40,148 nucleotides of DNA, taken from assembly GCA_021767705.1 (NCBI GenBank), contig JAASSU010000004.1, positions 1 through 40,148 on the forward strand, read 5' to 3'. The translations under genes were made by a program, and so were the position numbers. This DNA is from Bacteroidota bacterium (GTDB lineage Bacteria > Bacteroidota > Bacteroidia > Bacteroidales > JAIPAH01). This document shows, piece after piece, positions 19,837-29,726 of this stretch; positions within the stretch are counted from its first letter, which is position 1, and each line of letters begins with the position of its first letter. Under the pieces are notes generated by a model, which worked only from the letters and a program-made list of their open reading frames with translations, ran no database searches and was not told where the DNA came from.

Positions 19837-21228
19837 CTAACCTTGAGCCATTGTTTGCTCTACCTCTTCCACTGTTTTAGGAATTGGTTTTCCGAGCACC
19901 CTGTATCCGTCGGCAGTTACTAACACATCATCTTCAATTCTGATACCGCCAAAGTCTTTGTACTGCTCCAGCTTATCGTAATTGAGGAAGTCCTTGAACT
20001 TGCCATCGGCTTTCCAGCGGTCAATCAGTTTGGGGATAAAATAACATCCCGGCTCAATGGTAAACACAAAGCCTTCTCTCAGTGTGCGTCCGAGGCGTAA
20101 TCCCGACAATCCGAACTGTGTGCTTCGCTTCATCTCATCGCCATACCCCACATAATTCTCGCCGAGGCCTTCCATGTCATGCACATCCAGACCCATCATA
20201 TGGCCCAGTCCGTGAGGCATAAACATGGCATGTGCACCCTGGCTTACAGCTTCTTCAATATCCCCTTTCATGATACCTAAATCTTTGAGGCCGGTGGCAA
20301 TGGTTTTCACGGCCATCAGGTGAAGCTCTTTGTTGGTTATGCCCGGCTTTGTATGTTCAATCGCTTTCATATTCGCGCTAAGCACAAGCTCATAAATATC
20401 TTTCTGCCGCTGGTTGAATTTCCCACCTACAGGCACTGTGCGGGTAATGTCGCTGGCGTAATGCGTGGGCACTTCTGCACCGGCATCGGTCACCATCATG
20501 CGCCCTTCAGAGAGCATGTTGCCATGGTAATGGTTGTGCAGGATTTGCCCGTTAATTGTGAGAATAATCGGGAATGAAACCGGGCCGCCCTTGGCCAGTG
20601 AGATTCCTTCAATTGTTCCGGCAATTTCCCGCTCGATAACACCCGGCTTGGCCATCTTCATTGCTGTGGTGTGCATTTCACAGGCAATATCCACCGCTTT
20701 TTCTATCTCCTGAATTTCGCCCTCTTCCTTAACAGAGCGCAGCTCCACAGTGGCTTTGATCAGGGGCTCGCTTACAAACCCCTTCACCTGGCTGCATGGC
20801 ACATCGAGCAATTTGCTCAGCTCGAGGTCATGCTCACCACGATAAGTCGGATAGATATGGATCTTTCTTCCTTTCGATTTGGCCTGCTTCAGAAAACCGG
20901 CCAGATCCTTGTAGGGTGCTGAGCTCACAACGCCCACCTGCTCCGAAAGTTCTTTAACAGTAGGCTGGTCACCCATCCAGATAATGTCGTCCATCGTGAC
21001 GTCATCACCAAAAATAATGTCTTTATTGTTGTCGATATCAAGTACACCGGCGAAACCCTGGATATCCAATCCGAAAAAATATAAGAAGTTACTGTCCTGG
21101 CGGAAATGGTATCCGTTAGAAGGATAATTCATGGAGGCATCTACGTTTCCGAGAACGAGGACGATACCGGAGTCCAGTTGCTCTCTCAGCTTGTTTCTGC
21201 GGTTAATGTAAACACTGTGTTCAAACAT
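19837..21228 (-). CDS. Aminopeptidase P family (Xaa-Pro) metallopeptidase
   Basis: MMVTDAGAEVPTHYASDITRTVPVGGKF, FMPHGLGHMMGLDVHD, FTIEPGCYF motifs. Confidence 0.94.
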   Translation of the reverse strand: MFEHSVYINRRNKLREQLDSGIVLVLGNVDASMNYPSNGYHFRQDSNFLYFFGLDIQGFAGVLDIDNNKDIIFGDDVTMDDIIWMGDQPTVKELSEQVGVVSSAPYKDLAGFLKQAKSKGRKIHIYPTYRGEHDLELSKLLDVPCSQVKGFVSEPLIKATVELRSVKEEGEIQEIEKAVDIACEMHTTAMKMAKPGVIEREIAGTIEGISLAKGGPVSFPIILTINGQILHNHYHGNMLSEGRMMVTDAGAEVPTHYASDITRTVPVGGKFNQRQKDIYELVLSANMKAIEHTKPGITNKELHLMAVKTIATGLKDLGIMKGDIEEAVSQGAHAMFMPHGLGHMMGLDVHDMEGLGENYVGYGDEMKRSTQFGLSGLRLGRTLREGFVFTIEPGCYFIPKLIDRWKADGKFKDFLNYDKLEQYKDFGGIRIEDDVLVTADGYRVLGKPIPKTVEEVEQTMAQG

Positions 21229-21357
21229 ATTTTTTAGTTTTATTTTATTTAAGACTTTGAGACGCTTCGAAGTTACAAATTATTCAGCGATTGCAGGGCC
21301 TTCGTTTAACATCCTTTATGATTGAGAATATCAAATTAACAAGGGCTCATCCAGTGA

Positions 21358-22467
21358 TTATTCCTTCTCTTTATGATTTTCATCTTCCTTTTTCAGGATG
21401 CGGTAACGCGCTGCCCTTTTGCTCCAGTTATCGCGTGCCAGTTTTTGCATGTTCTCGCTGTTATCATATTCATCAACGATTTCCAGTCCAAGAATCGTTT
21501 CGATAAGGTCTTCCATCGTAACAATTCCGGCCATCCCTCCGTATTCGTCTATAACGAGCGCAATAATTTCCTTTTCGGATACCAGCTTTTCATAGAGAGT
21601 AGAAATAGGAAGGCTTTCTGCCACGATTATCACAGGACGTTTAAACGCCTTTAGCTTTTTTTCATGATCCCTATTGAGCAGTTTCACCATCAAATCATCC
21701 TTCAGGATGTATCCCGTAATGTTTTCGCGGTTGTCTTCATAAACAGGAATCCTGGAAAAGGGAATTTCGGATACCATCGCAGACAATTCTTTCACTGGCG
21801 TATCCGCATCCATGGAGGTAACAACCACGCGGGGGGTCATGATATCCTTAACCTTGATGTAGTCGAATTTCATCAGGTTTTCAATCATCAACGACTCTTT
21901 TTTCCTGAAAATTCCTTTCAGGGTCCCGAGCCGGGCCATCGAAGATATTTCCTCACGGCTCACCGAATCATCGGCTTTATCGCCTTTCAGCCATTTTGTA
22001 ATCACCTGGCTTATCAGGATAAAAGGGTAGAGCGGCGAATAAATCAGCACCAGGAGGGCATAAGCTGCGAAAGCCGAGAGTTTCTTGCTGTAAACGGCAC
22101 CCAAAGTTTTCGGAATAATCTCTGAAAGGATAAGGATGAGGATGGTAAGAACGGCAGAGGTGATCGACAACGATTCGTTGCCCCAAATAATCTGTGCCTG
22201 CGCGCCCACGCCGGCTGCACCTATCGTGTGAGCAAAAGTATTGAGCGTCAGGATGGCGGAAAGTGGCTGATCGATATTGTCTTTAAAGCGTTTCAGCAGT
22301 TTCCCGCTGCGGGTACCTTTATCGGCCAGCACATTCACATAACTTGGCGTGATGCTTAGGATGACAGCCTCCAGCATTGAGCAGAGGAATGAAAACCCGA
22401 GTGCAATAAAAAGATATAGAAGTAGTAATTCCATAAAGGCACGAAGATAACCGTTATCCTTAAACAA
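21358..22467 (-). CDS. CNNM/CorC-type hemolysin-family transporter (DUF21 + CBS)
   Basis: N-terminal TM DUF21-like segments, KDIMTPRVVVTSMDADTPVKEL...RIPVYEDNRENITGYILKDDL CBS pair, DEYGGMAGIVTMEDLIETILG. Start may be 22434 (MELLLL). Confidence 0.9.
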   Translation of the reverse strand: MFKDNGYLRAFMELLLLYLFIALGFSFLCSMLEAVILSITPSYVNVLADKGTRSGKLLKRFKDNIDQPLSAILTLNTFAHTIGAAGVGAQAQIIWGNESLSITSAVLTILILILSEIIPKTLGAVYSKKLSAFAAYALLVLIYSPLYPFILISQVITKWLKGDKADDSVSREEISSMARLGTLKGIFRKKESLMIENLMKFDYIKVKDIMTPRVVVTSMDADTPVKELSAMVSEIPFSRIPVYEDNRENITGYILKDDLMVKLLNRDHEKKLKAFKRPVIIVAESLPISTLYEKLVSEKEIIALVIDEYGGMAGIVTMEDLIETILGLEIVDEYDNSENMQKLARDNWSKRAARYRILKKEDENHKEKE

Positions 22468-22499
22468 AAAAAATACCCGGAATGATTAACCGGGTACTT
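22466..22499 (-). terminator. Intrinsic terminator downstream of Omp28-like gene
   Basis: TACCCGG...CCGGGTA inverted repeat with A-run on plus strand (T-run on minus). Confidence 0.75.
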
Positions 22500-22521
22500 T
22501 GATAATAATTGTTATTTTGTT

Positions 22522-23370
22522 TTACTGAACATGCACTTCCTCTACCTGCAGCACCTCCTGGGTGGTCTGGTCATAAATAAAAGCGACGATTGACATATTC
22601 GCGGGATTCCAGTTATCCTCGATAGAAAACCCGGTATAATTCTTAGTATAGGTATTTTCCACTTCAATGGCTTCAGAACTGACAGGCTCGCCCCATGTTC
22701 CGTTCATCGAGCCGCGAAGCATGTGCTTATGCTCGTAATCGAGGATATCAGGAACATCACCTACAGATTCATTATTGTTTTTCTGTGCAGAAATGATTCC
22801 GCTTTCAGTTACGAAAACACAAACGTTGACTTGACCTTCGGGGACCTCGCTGAAAGTCACGTCCACATCAGCGCCCAAAAGCAAAGTACCCTCCTCGTAA
22901 ACAGGAGCCACCTCAATGGATGCAATGGCTTCCTGGCCCATAATTGATCTCACTTCCTGCTTCCAGGTATTGCTGCCGTAAACGGTGGCATTCTCCTTAC
23001 GATTAATTGTTCCCGAAGGATAAAACCGCACATCAAAAGTGTTGTTAAGCTCGTTGCCCACCGCAGTGCGATAATCAGCAGTATAATGCCCTGACGATGA
23101 TGGTTCGGCAAAGGATCCGGCGTGGATAGCTATGGCTACCACATCATCACCAAACTCATCCTGCAACTCATCCACCACCTGGTGGGCTTCAGGACAGTTC
23201 ACGCATTTGTGCCCGGTAAAATCCTCGATAAGCACCTTGCGGGTATATGATCCGGTGCCACCGCCGCCACCGCCATCGTCATTGCGGAGGTAAGGCTTCT
23301 CCACCTCGTCACAACCGGCGATAGTAAGAATCACAAAAGTAAATGCTGTTAGAAAAATATTTTTTATCAT
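22522..23370 (-). CDS. Omp28-related outer membrane/lipoprotein with thioredoxin-like CxxC
   Basis: Lipoprotein-like signal (LTIAGCDEVEKP), VLIEDFTGHKCVNCPEAHQVVDELQDEFGDDVVAIAIHAG. Confidence 0.88.
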   Translation of the reverse strand: MIKNIFLTAFTFVILTIAGCDEVEKPYLRNDDGGGGGGTGSYTRKVLIEDFTGHKCVNCPEAHQVVDELQDEFGDDVVAIAIHAGSFAEPSSSGHYTADYRTAVGNELNNTFDVRFYPSGTINRKENATVYGSNTWKQEVRSIMGQEAIASIEVAPVYEEGTLLLGADVDVTFSEVPEGQVNVCVFVTESGIISAQKNNNESVGDVPDILDYEHKHMLRGSMNGTWGEPVSSEAIEVENTYTKNYTGFSIEDNWNPANMSIVAFIYDQTTQEVLQVEEVHVQ

Positions 23371-23387
23371 GATGCTTTCATTACTGG

Positions 23388-25070
23388 TTAAAAACTACTG
23401 GTTATTGTCAGGTTAAATCCGCTGGATGCGGGCACTTGCCGGCAAACACCACCTACACAGAGAATCCCTTCGCGCTGGCGTCCGTAAGACAAAGAAATCC
23501 TGGTCGCCTTGCGGGCATAAGCCACTCCTAAAGTGTAATAATGGTAGGTGTTGTCTGACTCCGGATTGTTGAAGTTGTACTGATCCTGCACAGTAAAAAA
23601 CCACTTAGGCGCCACACTGTATTCCACCATTGCCAGTGCCCAGTTGCCTGAATCCTGCTGCGTGGACATATATTGCAGTTCCATGCGCAATGCTTTCTTC
23701 GGATCGATTTTGTAGGTCATATCCAAAAATCCGGTGTGGCTCTCGTAAAAATGTTCTCCCTGCTCAATTTCTTCTTCAATCACTTCCATGTTATAATCGA
23801 GCCAGGTGTATCCGGCGATAAACTTAAAGTCTTTGTCTACCTTTTTCTCCATTTTGAAAGACAGGTCGCGGTAGTATTTTATCTCTCCAAATTTAAAAAA
23901 GTCGCTTTCGTAGCCATCCGTGCCCGGGATATTGATCTCTGTTTGTCCTTCCACGGGCGTTTTCTCCAACCCATGGATCAGCGAATAGTAGGCCGACAGT
24001 TTTGTGCCGTACTTCCCGCCAAGGGCGGTTTTACGCTTGACATTGTAAAAAATCTCTCCTGAAACTCCCATTTCGCCGTTAGGCTGCGTATTGTAAGGAT
24101 ACATTGCCGGCAGGGTGTAGGTGTGCTGATAGGCCAGTGGCGGCAGGAAGTTAATATCCGGCGCACGGCCTTCCGAAGGATTTCGCATGGAGGTGAAAGC
24201 AAAATTATCAATGCGCTTGGCTGAAACAATGATTCCAAGGCCGCGCTGAGTGTAGGTGGTCGACAGCCACAGTGCTTCGCCATCCTTAAAGATAAAATTA
24301 TTCAGGCTGTTCGGGTCGTTAATCTTGTAGGCATACTCAGCCTGCAAGCTCCACTTGCCGCGGCGCAGGTTGGCACGGGCGGCATAAGAACCCACATTTT
24401 CGGGCAGTTTGTAATCAGAAAAGGGATTGTCCTTTTCGTATTTACTAACGAAACTACCGCCCAACTGAATGCGTGTTTTTGAGGATTTGAGCGACTGGAA
24501 CAGGTAATTCAGGTTCAGATCGAGATCCACTCCCCTTACGATGCCGCGGTTGCCATCTTCATATTCATTCCAGTAATGGCGTTGGGTTCCGTAAATCCCT
24601 TTCAGCGTAATTCCATCGGCAGGTTTAAGCTTCACGTGCACCCCATCCATCGAGTTGTCATAGCCGAGCGTCCATTCTTCATAGCTTCTGAAAACAAGCC
24701 CGTTCCCAAACTGATCGTAGAAATTACCCACGGTTATTTCGAGCTGTTCGCCGGAGTATTTCAGATAGCGGTTGGCAATGCCGTGCCCTTCATACTGCTG
24801 GTCGAAACCATTAAGCGGGGGCAGGTAAGCCTCGTAGCGGATGCCTGCCGAAAAATCGCCGTAGCGGTAGGTAATATTTCCAAATCCATTGAGGGCACTC
24901 TTTTTCCCGTTGATGGAGGCCTCCGTCAAGCCGATTTCCTCATCGACCTGGTAGGATTGCGCGTCTATCTGGAAGTTGCCATGCACCTGTGCTTTCGAAG
25001 GATCGAACTGGGCCTGTGCCCATACCCATCCTGAAAATAAAAAGAGTGTTGTTAATACAGTGTATTTCAT
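23388..25070 (-). CDS. DUF6029-like outer membrane protein (beta-rich, porin-like)
   Basis: Signal peptide then many alternating aromatic beta strands ending in NLTITSSF; lies between Omp28-like and TlpA-like genes. Confidence 0.75.
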   Translation of the reverse strand: MKYTVLTTLFLFSGWVWAQAQFDPSKAQVHGNFQIDAQSYQVDEEIGLTEASINGKKSALNGFGNITYRYGDFSAGIRYEAYLPPLNGFDQQYEGHGIANRYLKYSGEQLEITVGNFYDQFGNGLVFRSYEEWTLGYDNSMDGVHVKLKPADGITLKGIYGTQRHYWNEYEDGNRGIVRGVDLDLNLNYLFQSLKSSKTRIQLGGSFVSKYEKDNPFSDYKLPENVGSYAARANLRRGKWSLQAEYAYKINDPNSLNNFIFKDGEALWLSTTYTQRGLGIIVSAKRIDNFAFTSMRNPSEGRAPDINFLPPLAYQHTYTLPAMYPYNTQPNGEMGVSGEIFYNVKRKTALGGKYGTKLSAYYSLIHGLEKTPVEGQTEINIPGTDGYESDFFKFGEIKYYRDLSFKMEKKVDKDFKFIAGYTWLDYNMEVIEEEIEQGEHFYESHTGFLDMTYKIDPKKALRMELQYMSTQQDSGNWALAMVEYSVAPKWFFTVQDQYNFNNPESDNTYHYYTLGVAYARKATRISLSYGRQREGILCVGGVCRQVPASSGFNLTITSSF

Positions 25071-25080
25071 GATTCAGGTT

Positions 25081-25593
25081 TTAATCGATGCTTTCGCCAT
25101 TAGCCACTTTTCTAACTTTCTCAATCAGCTCTATTTCGCTGCCTTCAGAAAAAGAGGTGTGCTGCCACACTACCTCACCATCGCCATTGAGCAGAAAGGT
25201 GTGAGGAATCATGTTTACACCCATCGCGCGTTTGAAATCACCATTCGGATCGAGATAAACCTCGTAATCCCAGCCTTTTCCATTGACCATGGGAAGCACT
25301 TTAGCAGATGAACGGGCGTTATCAATTGATACGGCCACCAGCTTCACGCCGGTTTCGTCCTGCCAGTCGTAGTAAACTTCGTTAATCGTGTTTAACTCCT
25401 TGATGCAAGGCTTGCACCATGTAGCCCAGAAACTGAGGATAATCGGGTTGCCGTCATTCTCAATTTCATTGGTGTTAAACATCTCGCCATACACGGTCTG
25501 GATATCTACCGATGGAAGTTCACTGTTTTGACCTCTGGCCGTAAATACCAAACCTGTCAAAAGGATTAGAGTGATAATCAATGTTTTGTTCAT
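25081..25593 (-). CDS. TlpA-family disulfide reductase
   Basis: Signal peptide; PIILSFWATWCKPCIKELNTINEVY (CxxC), VAVSIDNARSS, MIPHTFLLNGDGEVVWQHTSF. Confidence 0.92.
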   Translation of the reverse strand: MNKTLIITLILLTGLVFTARGQNSELPSVDIQTVYGEMFNTNEIENDGNPIILSFWATWCKPCIKELNTINEVYYDWQDETGVKLVAVSIDNARSSAKVLPMVNGKGWDYEVYLDPNGDFKRAMGVNMIPHTFLLNGDGEVVWQHTSFSEGSEIELIEKVRKVANGESID

Positions 25594-25642
25594 GAGTTCT
25601 ATATTTGTTTGTTTTCTTCTTTTGCAGGAATAAAATCCCTTG

Positions 25643-26671
25643 TTACTGTATTTCGGATTTCACTTCCGTGTTATCATCCAGGTTCATAAAAGATTCGAGG
25701 ATTTTCACTTTGCCATCCGGAATCATCGTTACCTTACCTGTAACTGCCGGAATCAACACCGCCTCCCCTTTTTGGAGCATTACCTTTTCGCCGTCGTTAT
25801 ACAGCAAAGCATACCGCCCTTCCACGCAAGTGTGGATCACAAAAGAGTCAAGCTCCTCATAATCCTTGCTAAAAGGGGCATCAAGGTGTAAGAGGTTGGT
25901 ATTGAAATACGGGCTTTCGACCACCGGACTGGTTTCGTTGAGCTTGTCTTCGTACTTGGTTTTGTATTCGGGATAAGCTTTGAAATCAATAGCATCGAGC
26001 GCCTGTTCGGTATGCAGCTCGCGGGTGTTGCCTTCGCTATCTTTTCGGTCGTAATCATAAATGCGATAAGTAACATCAGACGACTGCTGTATTTCGGCCA
26101 GCAACACGCCCTTGCCGATGGCATGCACACGCCCGGCAGGCTGATAAAAAACATCGCCTTCATGCACTTCCTCGGTGTGGAGGATGTCCATCAGTGTTTT
26201 GTCTTCGAGGTGCTGAAGGTAGGTTTCCTTGTCCATGTCCTTTTCAAAGCCGGTAATCAGTTTCGCTCCCTTGTCGGCATCCATCACATACCACATTTCT
26301 GTTTTTCCGAGAGAATTGTGACGCTTTTTGGCCAGCTTATCATCAGGGTGCACCTGTATGGACAAGTCATCGGCGGCATCAATAAACTTTACCAGGATAG
26401 GAAATTCCTCTCCGAACTTATTATGAATCGACTCGCCCAACAGTTCATCCATATACACCTCCGTGATTTCGGCGAGGTTATTCCCTGCAAGGAACCCGTT
26501 TTCGATAACCGTTTCATTCCCTTTAACTCCTGAAACGACCCAAATTTCGCCACAGTTAGGAAGCGGAGCAAAATCTTTGCCAAGCACCGTTTTTATCTTC
26601 TGTCCGCCCCAGATTTTATCTTTGAAGACGGGCTTAAACTTAAAAGGATAAAGCATTGTATTATTCATCAC
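25643..26671 (-). CDS. manA: Class I mannose-6-phosphate isomerase
   Basis: LVKFIDAADDLSIQVHPDD, GKTEMWYVMDADKGAKLITGF, GDVFYQPAGRVHAIGKGVLLAEIQQSSDVTYRIYDYDR. Confidence 0.93.
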   Translation of the reverse strand: MMNNTMLYPFKFKPVFKDKIWGGQKIKTVLGKDFAPLPNCGEIWVVSGVKGNETVIENGFLAGNNLAEITEVYMDELLGESIHNKFGEEFPILVKFIDAADDLSIQVHPDDKLAKKRHNSLGKTEMWYVMDADKGAKLITGFEKDMDKETYLQHLEDKTLMDILHTEEVHEGDVFYQPAGRVHAIGKGVLLAEIQQSSDVTYRIYDYDRKDSEGNTRELHTEQALDAIDFKAYPEYKTKYEDKLNETSPVVESPYFNTNLLHLDAPFSKDYEELDSFVIHTCVEGRYALLYNDGEKVMLQKGEAVLIPAVTGKVTMIPDGKVKILESFMNLDDNTEVKSEIQ

Positions 26672-26832
26672 GCGTTTGGATTTTTCCCTTCGCAGCTATC
26701 AAAAAACCTTGACAGGCCACTGCAAAGAAAGGTTGCATATTTATTTTTCAGGCGGTAAAATTACAGAAAAGTTCACGGAACATATTTTACTACTTTTACA
26801 GTCGTTGTAATAATAACTCAAATAAAAAAACT

Positions 26833-27231
26833 ATGGAAGCACTTACTCCAAATATTTTTGTCAGAGACATCAATGAAACAATTGATTTTTATAAGAAACT
26901 TGGCTTCAGCACTGTAATGAGTGTACCTGAAGAAGGCGATTTTGTATGGGTGATGATGAGCTGCGGAAATGTAAGTATAATGTTTCAGACCTTCGATAGC
27001 CTGGGGCCGGAATTACCTGAGATTTCGCGGGCAGATGGCGGTTCGCTGTTGCTGTATATCCGCATACAAAACATCAGGCAATTCTATAAGAAGCTGAAAG
27101 AAAAGGTAACCATTCTCAAAGGATTGGAGGAAACTTTCTATGGTGCTACCGAGTTTTCTGTTCTGGATAATAGTGGATATGTGCTGACTTTTGCGGAGCA
27201 TGACAACAGCCCTGCCCGAAAGGTTAATTGA
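26833..27231 (+). CDS. VOC (glyoxalase/bleomycin-resistance) family protein
   Basis: PNIFVRDINETIDFYKKLGFSTVMSVPEEGDFVWVMMSCGNVSIMFQ. Confidence 0.9.
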   Translation: MEALTPNIFVRDINETIDFYKKLGFSTVMSVPEEGDFVWVMMSCGNVSIMFQTFDSLGPELPEISRADGGSLLLYIRIQNIRQFYKKLKEKVTILKGLEETFYGATEFSVLDNSGYVLTFAEHDNSPARKVN

Positions 27232-27285
27232 CAATTAACTGAAGACAAATTTGCTAACGGCCGATAAAATTTAATACCTTTGATT

Positions 27286-28167
27286 ATGGCAAAAGAAACA
27301 GAACACAAAAGCCCACTCAGTGAGGTTTTCGGCTTTCCGATTGAAAATGATGGCGTAAAAGCAAAACGTTATCGTAAACAGAGGCTCTGTCCTTTTAACA
27401 ATAAAGTACCAAACTGCACTAAAGATAAAGCAAATAATCCTTTGGGTGTTTGTAGCATCTGGCACAATGGAACGTCGGTCATTACCTGCCCCATGAGATT
27501 CAGGGAAGATTGGATTATTATCGAAAACGCCGCTGAATTTGCTTTTGGTAAGGATGCTTTGTGGACTTCCTTATCTGAAATAAAGCTTGCTGACAAAAAT
27601 GGACAATCAGCAGGCAATATAGATTTTGTGCTCGTTCGATATAATGACAAAGGTCAATTAATAGATTTTGTTTCTTTAGAGGTTCAGGGAGTGTACATAT
27701 CCGGAAACCTTAGAAATCCATTTAACGAGTATATTATAAAGCCTTCTAAAGACTTCAAATGGCCAAGAGGGTATAATTACCCCAAACCTGATTATTTGTC
27801 TTCATCCAGAAAAAGGTTAATTCCGCAAATGCTATATAAAGGCGGGATTTTTCAAACATGGCAAAAGAAACAAACTATTGTTTTGCAAAAGTCTTTCTTT
27901 GAAACACTTCCTTCATTACCTACGACTTCCAAGTCAAAAGCTGATATTGCCTGGTTTTTGTATGATCTGGAAATTAATCAGAAGCAAAACAATCTTGTAT
28001 TAACTGATATTGTTTATACTGAATTCGAGCCAGCACTTTTAAAGGTTACAACTCCAGAAGCAGGAGATCTTTCTAATTTCGTTAGTATATTACAAAATCG
28101 ACTGGACGAACATTTAGACAATAATCCTCCTGATGCACCCACATTAAATGATATAATTAAAAGTTAA
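27286..28167 (+). CDS. NotI-family type II restriction endonuclease-like protein
   Basis: Four-Cys cluster LCPFNNKVPNCTKDK...LGVCSIWHNGTSVITCPMRF like the NotI metal-binding domain; NIDFVLVRYNDKGQLIDFVSLEVQ fits the NotI D...ExQ catalytic variant. ATG 27286 preferred over TTG 27280. Confidence 0.8.
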   Translation: MAKETEHKSPLSEVFGFPIENDGVKAKRYRKQRLCPFNNKVPNCTKDKANNPLGVCSIWHNGTSVITCPMRFREDWIIIENAAEFAFGKDALWTSLSEIKLADKNGQSAGNIDFVLVRYNDKGQLIDFVSLEVQGVYISGNLRNPFNEYIIKPSKDFKWPRGYNYPKPDYLSSSRKRLIPQMLYKGGIFQTWQKKQTIVLQKSFFETLPSLPTTSKSKADIAWFLYDLEINQKQNNLVLTDIVYTEFEPALLKVTTPEAGDLSNFVSILQNRLDEHLDNNPPDAPTLNDIIKS

Positions 28168-28169
28168 CC

Positions 28170-29045
28170 ATGAGCGATCAACTTTCATTATTTAATACGA
28201 GTCAAAAAGGTAAAAATCTAAATGTTGTAAATGTGGCTTCAGTCCCTCAAAGAAGCCCTTTCAGGTATCCAGGTGGTAAAACCTGGTTAATTCCGATCGT
28301 AAGAAAATGGCTGAAACAAACAAATGAGACAAAAACCCTATTAGAACCGTTTGCAGGTGGTGGAATAGTAAGTCTTACTGCAGTATTTGAAAATTTAGCT
28401 GATAAAGCAATTATGGTAGAATTAGATAGTGATGTAGCAGCGGTATGGGAAGTTATAATAAATGGCGATCACGAATGGTTGGCGGAGAAAATCTATAATT
28501 TTGATTTAACTCCTGAAAATGCAAACTCTATTCTTCAAAAAAATGAAAAAACGATTAACGATCAAGCATTTAGTACAATACTAAAAAATAGGATTTATCA
28601 CGGCGGAATAATAACAAAAGGTTCCGGACTTATTAAAAATGGTGAAAAAGGAAAAGGAATTAGATCACGTTGGTATCCTAATACACTTCGCGACAGAATT
28701 TTATCAATTGGTCAGATCAAATCAAAGCTCCATTTCAAAACAGGCGATGCTTTTAAAGAATTAGAGAGAAATAAGAATAGTAAAAATACTTTTTCTTTCA
28801 TTGACCCACCTTACACCATTGCTGGTAAAAGGCTCTATACACATTTTGAGATCAACCATGACGCTCTGTTTTCACTCGTATCAAAACTTAAGGGAAAATT
28901 TATGCTTACATATGACGATACAAATGAGATTCGGGAATTAGCTATCAAATACGATCTTAATTATCGTACAATTCCTATGAAAACAACACATCATATTCAA
29001 AAGAATGAATTAATCATATCTGACAATTTTACGTGGTGGGACTAA
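28170..29045 (+). CDS. D12-class (Dam-like) N6-adenine DNA methyltransferase
   Basis: SPFRYPGGKTWLIPIVRKWL motif I, LLEPFAGGGIVSLTAVFE, FIDPPYTIAGKRLYTHFE (DPPY); 2 bp after REase stop. Confidence 0.93.
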   Translation: MSDQLSLFNTSQKGKNLNVVNVASVPQRSPFRYPGGKTWLIPIVRKWLKQTNETKTLLEPFAGGGIVSLTAVFENLADKAIMVELDSDVAAVWEVIINGDHEWLAEKIYNFDLTPENANSILQKNEKTINDQAFSTILKNRIYHGGIITKGSGLIKNGEKGKGIRSRWYPNTLRDRILSIGQIKSKLHFKTGDAFKELERNKNSKNTFSFIDPPYTIAGKRLYTHFEINHDALFSLVSKLKGKFMLTYDDTNEIRELAIKYDLNYRTIPMKTTHHIQKNELIISDNFTWWD

Positions 29046-29107
29046 TAAAATTCTATCAAGCTATAAATTAAACAGGGTATAAATACTTTAATATTTAATC
29101 GAAATCA

Positions 29108-29701
29108 ATGAATAAAAAGATAGGTGTTTTTTGTGGATCGAGCCTGGGTTCGAATACGGCTTTCGCCGATGCGGCGGAGGCTTTGGGCGCAGCCATTGTA
29201 AAAAACGGCGATGAGCTGGTGTATGGGGGAGGCAATATCGGGCTGATGGGTGTGATTGCCGACAAAGTGTTGGAGCTGGGCGGAAAAGTAACGGGCATCA
29301 TGCCCGGGCATTTGGCCGCCCATGAAATAGCCCACCGCAAAATACAGGACCTGCAACTGGTGGAAACCATGATGGAGCGCAAAGAGCTGCTCATCAAACA
29401 ATCGGATGTGTTTGTGGCCTTGCCCGGCGGCTTCGGCACCCTCGATGAGTCGTCGGAAGTCATTACCTGGAACCAGCTCAAGCTCATCCAAAAGCCTTTT
29501 GGTATCCTGAACACTAATGGGTTTTATGATCACCTGCTGGCTTTCATAGACAGGGCGGTCGAGGACAAGCTCATCCGTAAAGAACATCGCGACAGTATCT
29601 TTACGGAAGAAAATCCGGAAGTTCTGCTGGGAAAGCTAACGGAGTTTAAAGGCATTTCAATGGAGAAATGGGTTGAGGATATCAAAGCAGAAAAACGGTG
29701 A
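29108..29701 (+). CDS. LOG-family / TIGR00730 Rossmann-fold protein
   Basis: GVFCGSSLG, LVYGGGNIGLMG, MERKELLIKQSDVFVALPGGFGTLDESSEVITWNQL (PGGxGTxxE). Confidence 0.94.
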   Translation: MNKKIGVFCGSSLGSNTAFADAAEALGAAIVKNGDELVYGGGNIGLMGVIADKVLELGGKVTGIMPGHLAAHEIAHRKIQDLQLVETMMERKELLIKQSDVFVALPGGFGTLDESSEVITWNQLKLIQKPFGILNTNGFYDHLLAFIDRAVEDKLIRKEHRDSIFTEENPEVLLGKLTEFKGISMEKWVEDIKAEKR

Positions 29702-29726
29702 TTTTGTTTGGTTTAGTAGGTTTGTA

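Noticed and set aside
26012-26533. 173-aa plus-strand ORF
   Set aside because: Antisense to manA; shadow ORF.
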